64,000 bases of DNA from a virus: positions 1 to 64,000 of IMG/VR virus record IMGVR_UViG_3300025913_000021. One strand, written 5' to 3'. Shown in pieces: positions 60,801 to 64,000 of the stretch. Positions within the stretch are counted from its first letter, which is position 1, and every line of letters begins with the position of its first letter. The notes beneath the pieces are model-generated. The model worked only from the letters and a program-made list of their open reading frames with translations, was not told the DNA's origin and did not search any database. A program made the position numbers and the translations under genes.

Positions 60801-61126
60801 GGCAGGTCAAGACGAAAGAGGACTTCGCCGAGATCACGGCGATGGGCTGGTCGGGCTGCATGCACGACAGCGACTGCGCGTGCAGCGACGCCACGCAGGA
60901 GCGCGACCGCAGGATCTTGAACGATTGGGCGCAGCGTCCTCGTCGTCGTCGGCGCACTCCAGCCAAGCCGAAACCCGATCGCACCCTGCTCGACGGTGAG
61001 TCGATGATGATCCAGACACCGCACGGCCTCGTCTGGATCAGCGCGCTGGTCGGCACGAGCGTCGTTGTCTACGACAACCCGGAGCACAACCCGGTAGCGA
61101 TGATCAACCTGCCGAGCCACGCATGA
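60797..61126 (+). CDS. hypothetical protein
   Basis: A 109-residue protein, ATG 60797 (ATGA). CMHDSDCACSDATQERDRRI gives a Cys cluster; a basic stretch RPRRRRRTPAKPKP follows and a beta-rich end (GLVWISALVGTSVVVYDNPE). Function unknown. Confidence 0.65.
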   Translation: MRQVKTKEDFAEITAMGWSGCMHDSDCACSDATQERDRRILNDWAQRPRRRRRTPAKPKPDRTLLDGESMMIQTPHGLVWISALVGTSVVVYDNPEHNPVAMINLPSHA

Positions 61127-61311
61127 GCAGCAAGATCAAGGACGTGATCAACGGCCCGTGGCCGTTCGTCGCGCCGACACCCATAGGTGAGGGCTGGGGC
61201 TGGGGCTCACGCCTCATCGAGATCGCCTTCACTCCGGTCGGCATCGTCTTTTGGACGTGCGTCTGGATCGGACGTGGCTTCATGTGGATCGGCGAACGGC
61301 TGTTCCGATGA
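61123..61311 (+). CDS. 62-residue membrane-associated protein
   Basis: ATG 61123 (ATGA). Trp/Gly-rich: GEGWGWGSRLIEIAFTPVGI and VFWTCVWIGRGFMWIGERLF, probably one or two membrane segments. Function unknown. Confidence 0.65.
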   Translation: MSSKIKDVINGPWPFVAPTPIGEGWGWGSRLIEIAFTPVGIVFWTCVWIGRGFMWIGERLFR

Positions 61312-61478
61312 AGGCGTATCCGTATATCCCAGGCGTTCCCGCCGCTGGTCACGTAACGTCGTCCGGCTACTGGCATCCAGGAGCGATTCACAACTGCTGC
61401 AAGTGCGAACCCAAGGAGACACGTGACCGCCGTCCGACTCGACAATCCGTACTGGCGGATCGTCGAGAAGTTCCCTAA
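61308..61478 (+). CDS. 56-residue hypothetical protein
   Basis: ATG 61308 (ATGA). MKAYPYIPGVPAAGHVTSSG..., Cys pair in HNCCKCEPKE. The last third overlaps the next gene by 56 bp, so the C-terminus is uncertain. Confidence 0.5.
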   Translation: MKAYPYIPGVPAAGHVTSSGYWHPGAIHNCCKCEPKETRDRRPTRQSVLADRREVP

Positions 61479-62154
61479 CTCGGGCCTGCGCTGGAGTAAG
61501 GGCAGGTTCGAGCCTGAGAGTTACCCCATCATCAGCGACCTGATGGAAGCCCATCGCAAGGGCACGCCACTGCCGGACCTCGCGAACTTCGACGAGAACA
61601 AGAGCCCGACGCGCTCGTCGCTGGTGAAGCAGTTCGCCTGGGCGATCCCGTCGGATCAGACGCTCGCCTGGATTCGCAAGAGGCTGCTCGGCCGCGAGGT
61701 CGTGGAGATCGGCGCGGGTCGTGGCTACTGGGCGTGGATGTTGGAGCAGGTCGGCATCCCGGTCACCGCCTACGACGAGAAGCTGCTCGGCCTGGGCGAG
61801 GAGATCGGCTACTTCAAGGACGCGGGCGAGCACACGTACCACGAGATCCTGCGTGGTGGTCCGGAGAAGGCGGCGCTGCACCCGGACAAGGTGCTGTTCC
61901 TGTGCTGGCCTCCGTACGACGACGACATGGCCGTGAACTGCCTGCGCGCCTACCAGGGCGACACGCTGATGTTCGAAGGCGAGGGCGAGGGTGGCTGCAC
62001 GGCCAACGACGCCTTCTTCACCGAGCTGGCGGTCAACTGGGTGGAAGTCGATCAGCACTACCCGACGCAGTGGTCGGGCATCCACGACTTCCTGACGATC
62101 TACCGACGCAGCGAGCGCCAGATCGACCTGACGATCATCCGAGAGGAGCCCTGA
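61423..62154 (+). CDS. SAM-dependent methyltransferase-like protein with EEP tail
   Basis: A 243-residue protein, GTG 61423. VVEIGAGRGYWAWMLEQVGI is motif I of class I methyltransferases (E-x-G-x-G-x-G), VTAYDE follows as the acidic residue after strand 2, and VLFLCWPPYDDDMA is a motif IV-like stretch. Length suits a single domain. The C-terminus ends QIDLTIIREEP. Target not visible (nucleic acid or small molecule). A methyltransferase fold carrying the shared tail is a further case of tail plus known domain. Confidence 0.8.
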   Translation: MTAVRLDNPYWRIVEKFPNSGLRWSKGRFEPESYPIISDLMEAHRKGTPLPDLANFDENKSPTRSSLVKQFAWAIPSDQTLAWIRKRLLGREVVEIGAGRGYWAWMLEQVGIPVTAYDEKLLGLGEEIGYFKDAGEHTYHEILRGGPEKAALHPDKVLFLCWPPYDDDMAVNCLRAYQGDTLMFEGEGEGGCTANDAFFTELAVNWVEVDQHYPTQWSGIHDFLTIYRRSERQIDLTIIREEP

Positions 62155-62555
62155 TGAGCTTCGACAGCACCACGAGGGTGCACGTCACCGACCCGGCCTT
62201 CATGAACGCCCTGCTCGGTCGTCGCATCGTGGCCATCGACGACGAGGCGACCACGCTGATCCTGGACAACGGGGTCCGCATGGAGTTCGAGGTCGATATC
62301 TCGGACTGCTGCTCGTCGGTCGTGCTCAAGAGCCTGGCCACCGACGAGAACGTCATCACCAACGTCGAGGTCGCCGACAACGAGGACGAGACCGGTGGCG
62401 AGGGTGCGTACCGCGCGTGGATCCACGTGATCACCGAGGCGGGCGAGCTGAACATCGCCGAGGCCGAGGGCGACGCCTCGAACGGCTACTACCTGCACGG
62501 CTTCGCACTCGCCGTCACCATCACCACTCCGCACCTCATCCAGGAGCACCCATGA
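62154..62555 (+). CDS. DUF7448-like protein with EEP-type tail
   Basis: A 133-residue protein, ATG 62154 (TGATG). IVAIDDEATTLILDNGVRME, DISDCCSSVVLKSL and ITNVEVADNEDETGGEGAYR match a beta-rich family common in actinophages. Ends TTPHLIQEHP; the CAC CCA TGA end gives the next ATG. Function unknown. Confidence 0.7.
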   Translation: MSFDSTTRVHVTDPAFMNALLGRRIVAIDDEATTLILDNGVRMEFEVDISDCCSSVVLKSLATDENVITNVEVADNEDETGGEGAYRAWIHVITEAGELNIAEAEGDASNGYYLHGFALAVTITTPHLIQEHP

Positions 62556-63184
62556 CCACACCGATCGAGACGCCCACCAAGACCCACAACGACGTGCGCC
62601 TGGAGATCCGCGCTGGCTTCGGCGGGATGCCGCTGAGCATGGCCGGGTTCCTGCTCCAGGCGATCGGCACCGCCTACCCGCACACGCAGATCGAGACCCA
62701 GCACGCGACGGGCATCAACCTGCGCATCCCGTACGAGGACTTCCTCGACTTCGAGGGCCTGCCCGAGGGCGCGCTCGACGAGGTGCTGCCCGGCAAGGAC
62801 GACCCGGAGACCATCGCGTTCACGAACGGCTTCACGAAGGGCGGCGCGGGGATCAGCCCGCCGCCGTGGCTGGCACAACTGCTGGCCACGACGGCGGGCA
62901 TGCTGGAGGAGCAGCTCACCGACGACGTGGCTCCGAACTACATGGAGCTGACGATCATGCCGCAGGACGGCGGCGAGCCCTTCAAGTGGATCATCTGCAA
63001 GCGGGGCAAGCCGTCGCCGCACGATTTCAGACGAGCAGCCGAATCCCAGGTCGAGGCTCTGCTCCAGTGCATCCGCGACGCGATGGCCGAGATCGAGATC
63101 CAGGTGAACGAGGTCGAGGCCGCTGGCCTGAACGCCCTGCACCTCAAGAAGGCGTGGGGAAACCTCAACTCGCTGATCTCGTGA
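62552..63184 (+). CDS. hypothetical protein
   Basis: A 210-residue protein, ATG 62552 (ATGA). Contains ISPPPWLAQLLATTAGMLEE and IMPQDGGEPFKWIICKRGKP, mixed fold, with a helical end. No recognised motif. Function unknown. Confidence 0.65.
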   Translation: MTTPIETPTKTHNDVRLEIRAGFGGMPLSMAGFLLQAIGTAYPHTQIETQHATGINLRIPYEDFLDFEGLPEGALDEVLPGKDDPETIAFTNGFTKGGAGISPPPWLAQLLATTAGMLEEQLTDDVAPNYMELTIMPQDGGEPFKWIICKRGKPSPHDFRRAAESQVEALLQCIRDAMAEIEIQVNEVEAAGLNALHLKKAWGNLNSLIS

Positions 63185-63390
63185 AGGGTCCGCCGTCCGG
63201 CGACCCAGCCGCGCTCCAGAGGTGGTGCGAGGACGTGCGCTCACGCAACGAGCGAGAGCGGCAAGACCGCTGGTGGCACGAGATCGCACTCGAACGAGCC
63301 CGTCGCTACTGGGATGACGGCACCGGCTACGGCGCGGAGGTCTGGGATCAGAACATGCCGATCCTCGTGATCGTCGAACTGCCCAGCTAG
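63181..63390 (+). CDS. 69-residue protein with EEP-type tail
   Basis: GTG 63181 (GTGA). Arg/Trp/Glu-rich helices (RNERERQDRWWHEIALERAR), ends MPILVIVELPS. Last gene of its unit; the next start is 75 bp away, so this tail is not a junction signal. Confidence 0.65.
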   Translation: MKGPPSGDPAALQRWCEDVRSRNERERQDRWWHEIALERARRYWDDGTGYGAEVWDQNMPILVIVELPS

Positions 63391-63398
63391 TATCCGAG

Positions 63399-63413
63399 CG
63401 AATGTTCCGAATG
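63399..63413. promoter_or_regulatory. CGAATGTTCCGAATG element
   Basis: Copy of the repeated element in the gap between 63390 and 63465. Confidence 0.45.
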
Positions 63414-63447
63414 ACCTGACACCCGCCCGCCGATTTTTGGTAGGCCC

Positions 63448-63463
63448 TGGCCCGAGGAGGCCA
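63448..63463 (+). promoter_or_regulatory. Shine-Dalgarno hairpin
   Basis: TGGCC-CGAGGA-GGCCA (5-bp stem) before the ATG at 63465. Confidence 0.5.
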
Positions 63464-63464
63464 C

Positions 63465-63743
63465 ATGAAGAAGGACCCGCGAAACAAGAGCGGCTACGAG
63501 AAGGCCGTGCTGCTCGAACTGATCATCGCCCGCGTCTGTGCCTGGGTGCTGTACCTGGCAGTGGTCACCGTCATCGCCCTCGCCGCGAGCGGCATCGCCA
63601 AGATCAGCTTCTGGCAGGGGGTGACGACCTGCCTTGTACTCGCATGGGCTGCCGGGATGTCGGCCCGCTGCGAGTACAAGGCCGAGAAGCAGCTCAAGGA
63701 CATCTGGGAGGCCGACGGCCTGGAGCGGCTGGTGAACGGATGA
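63465..63743 (+). CDS. membrane protein
   Basis: A 92-residue protein, ATG 63465. Charged start MKKDPRNKSGYEKAVLLELI, hydrophobic segments (VLYLAVVTVIALAAS; GVTTCLVLAWAAGM), charged end. Function unknown. Confidence 0.7.
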   Translation: MKKDPRNKSGYEKAVLLELIIARVCAWVLYLAVVTVIALAASGIAKISFWQGVTTCLVLAWAAGMSARCEYKAEKQLKDIWEADGLERLVNG

Positions 63744-63838
63744 GACGCCGCCGCGACGAGGCCGAGGAGAAGGTGGACCGCCGCGAGCTGTATCGCACCA
63801 TGTCAGCCGACCTGATGGACGAGGAGGTCAAGCCGTGA
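63740..63838 (+). CDS. 32-residue charged peptide
   Basis: ATG 63740 (ATGA), MRRRRDEAEEKVDRRELYRT..., a helical charged peptide ending with a GTGA overlap. Short but fully in operon register. Confidence 0.5.
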   Translation: MRRRRDEAEEKVDRRELYRTMSADLMDEEVKP

Positions 63839-64000
63839 CCGTTGCCAACGACACGATCAAGGACCTGGACGCAGCGATCAAGCGCTTCGGGACCTACCAG
63901 CTCCACGACAAGGGCGCGTCCGAGGTCATGGACGTGAAGAAGATCGAGCTGCGCCTGTCGCACGCCGGGATCGAGCCCACCATCGAGACGCTCCGTGCGC
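63835..64000 (+). CDS. hypothetical protein, cut by window edge
   Basis: GTG 63835 (GTGA), running off the right edge. MTVANDTIKDLDAAIKRFGT..., then ASEVMDVKKIELRLSHAGIE. Cannot be classified from 55 residues. Confidence 0.65.
   Translation, partial: MTVANDTIKDLDAAIKRFGTYQLHDKGASEVMDVKKIELRLSHAGIEPTIETLRA

Noticed and set aside
1-64000. Integrase/excisionase or other lysogeny genes
   Set aside because: No tyrosine or serine recombinase motifs were found; the tRNA-like 3' end at 38.2 kb alone is not enough to infer an attachment site.

Overview
The window is about 65% G+C, densely packed, and almost entirely made of short overlapping genes. It reads as part of a large tailed dsDNA phage of an actinobacterial host. 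Supporting evidence: a large terminase subunit followed by a portal-like protein, a RusA resolvase, a tRNA-Met(CAU), HNH and LAGLIDADG homing-type nucleases, a phage-borne Ku protein, many small zinc-ribbon proteins of actinophage type, GTG/TTG starts in 4-bp NTGA overlaps, and a surface protein with an LAXTG sortase signal typical of high-GC Gram-positives. Nothing resembling chromosomal housekeeping is present, and no integrase is seen.

Layout. (1) 1-9.2 kb, minus strand: end of the structural/packaging module (portal, large terminase, possible small terminase, HTH regulators, RusA), one tRNA, several strong hairpin terminators. (2) 9.2-27.6 kb, minus strand: a long accessory arm of about 60 small genes. 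A short plus-strand island (12.7-13.4 kb) carries a DUF559-type nuclease. Recognisable members include a SLOG (DUF2493) protein, a HIT protein, an L7/L12 C-terminal-like protein, two ribbon-helix-helix proteins, and a secreted cysteine/glycine-rich protein. Three 31-bp tandem repeats lie at 23.86-23.94 kb. (3) 27.6-28.0 kb: a divergent switch region with nested inverted repeats. (4) 28-39 kb, plus strand: Ala/Lys-rich proteins, a DnaJ-type zinc protein, a sigma-like protein, an opposite-strand LAGLIDADG nuclease, a tRNA-like element, and the sortase-type surface protein. (5) 40-64 kb, plus strand: Ku, a MoxR AAA ATPase with a VWA partner, zinc proteins, a WGR protein, an HNH nuclease, a methyltransferase-like protein and many unknowns.

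Three cross-cutting signals stand out. First, about 36 otherwise unrelated small proteins on both strands end in the same short tail, consensus Y-V-I-x-E-E-P followed by stop (called the EEP tail below). A few continue with [D/S]-x-x-D-L. The codons of the tail also carry a Shine-Dalgarno sequence, and the CCN-TGA end supplies an NTG start for the next gene. The tail persists where no gene follows, so peptide-level selection looks likely. Second, many genes that are not translationally overlapped have their Shine-Dalgarno sequence in a tiny hairpin whose stem covaries between sites (GTCC/GGAC, GACC/GGTC, TAGCC/GGCTA and others). Third, a recurring sequence (ATTCCGAACA and the palindrome GGACGNNCGTCC) sits at the head of many transcription units and is a candidate phage promoter or operator.

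Calls rest on reading translations and motifs only; no database search was possible.
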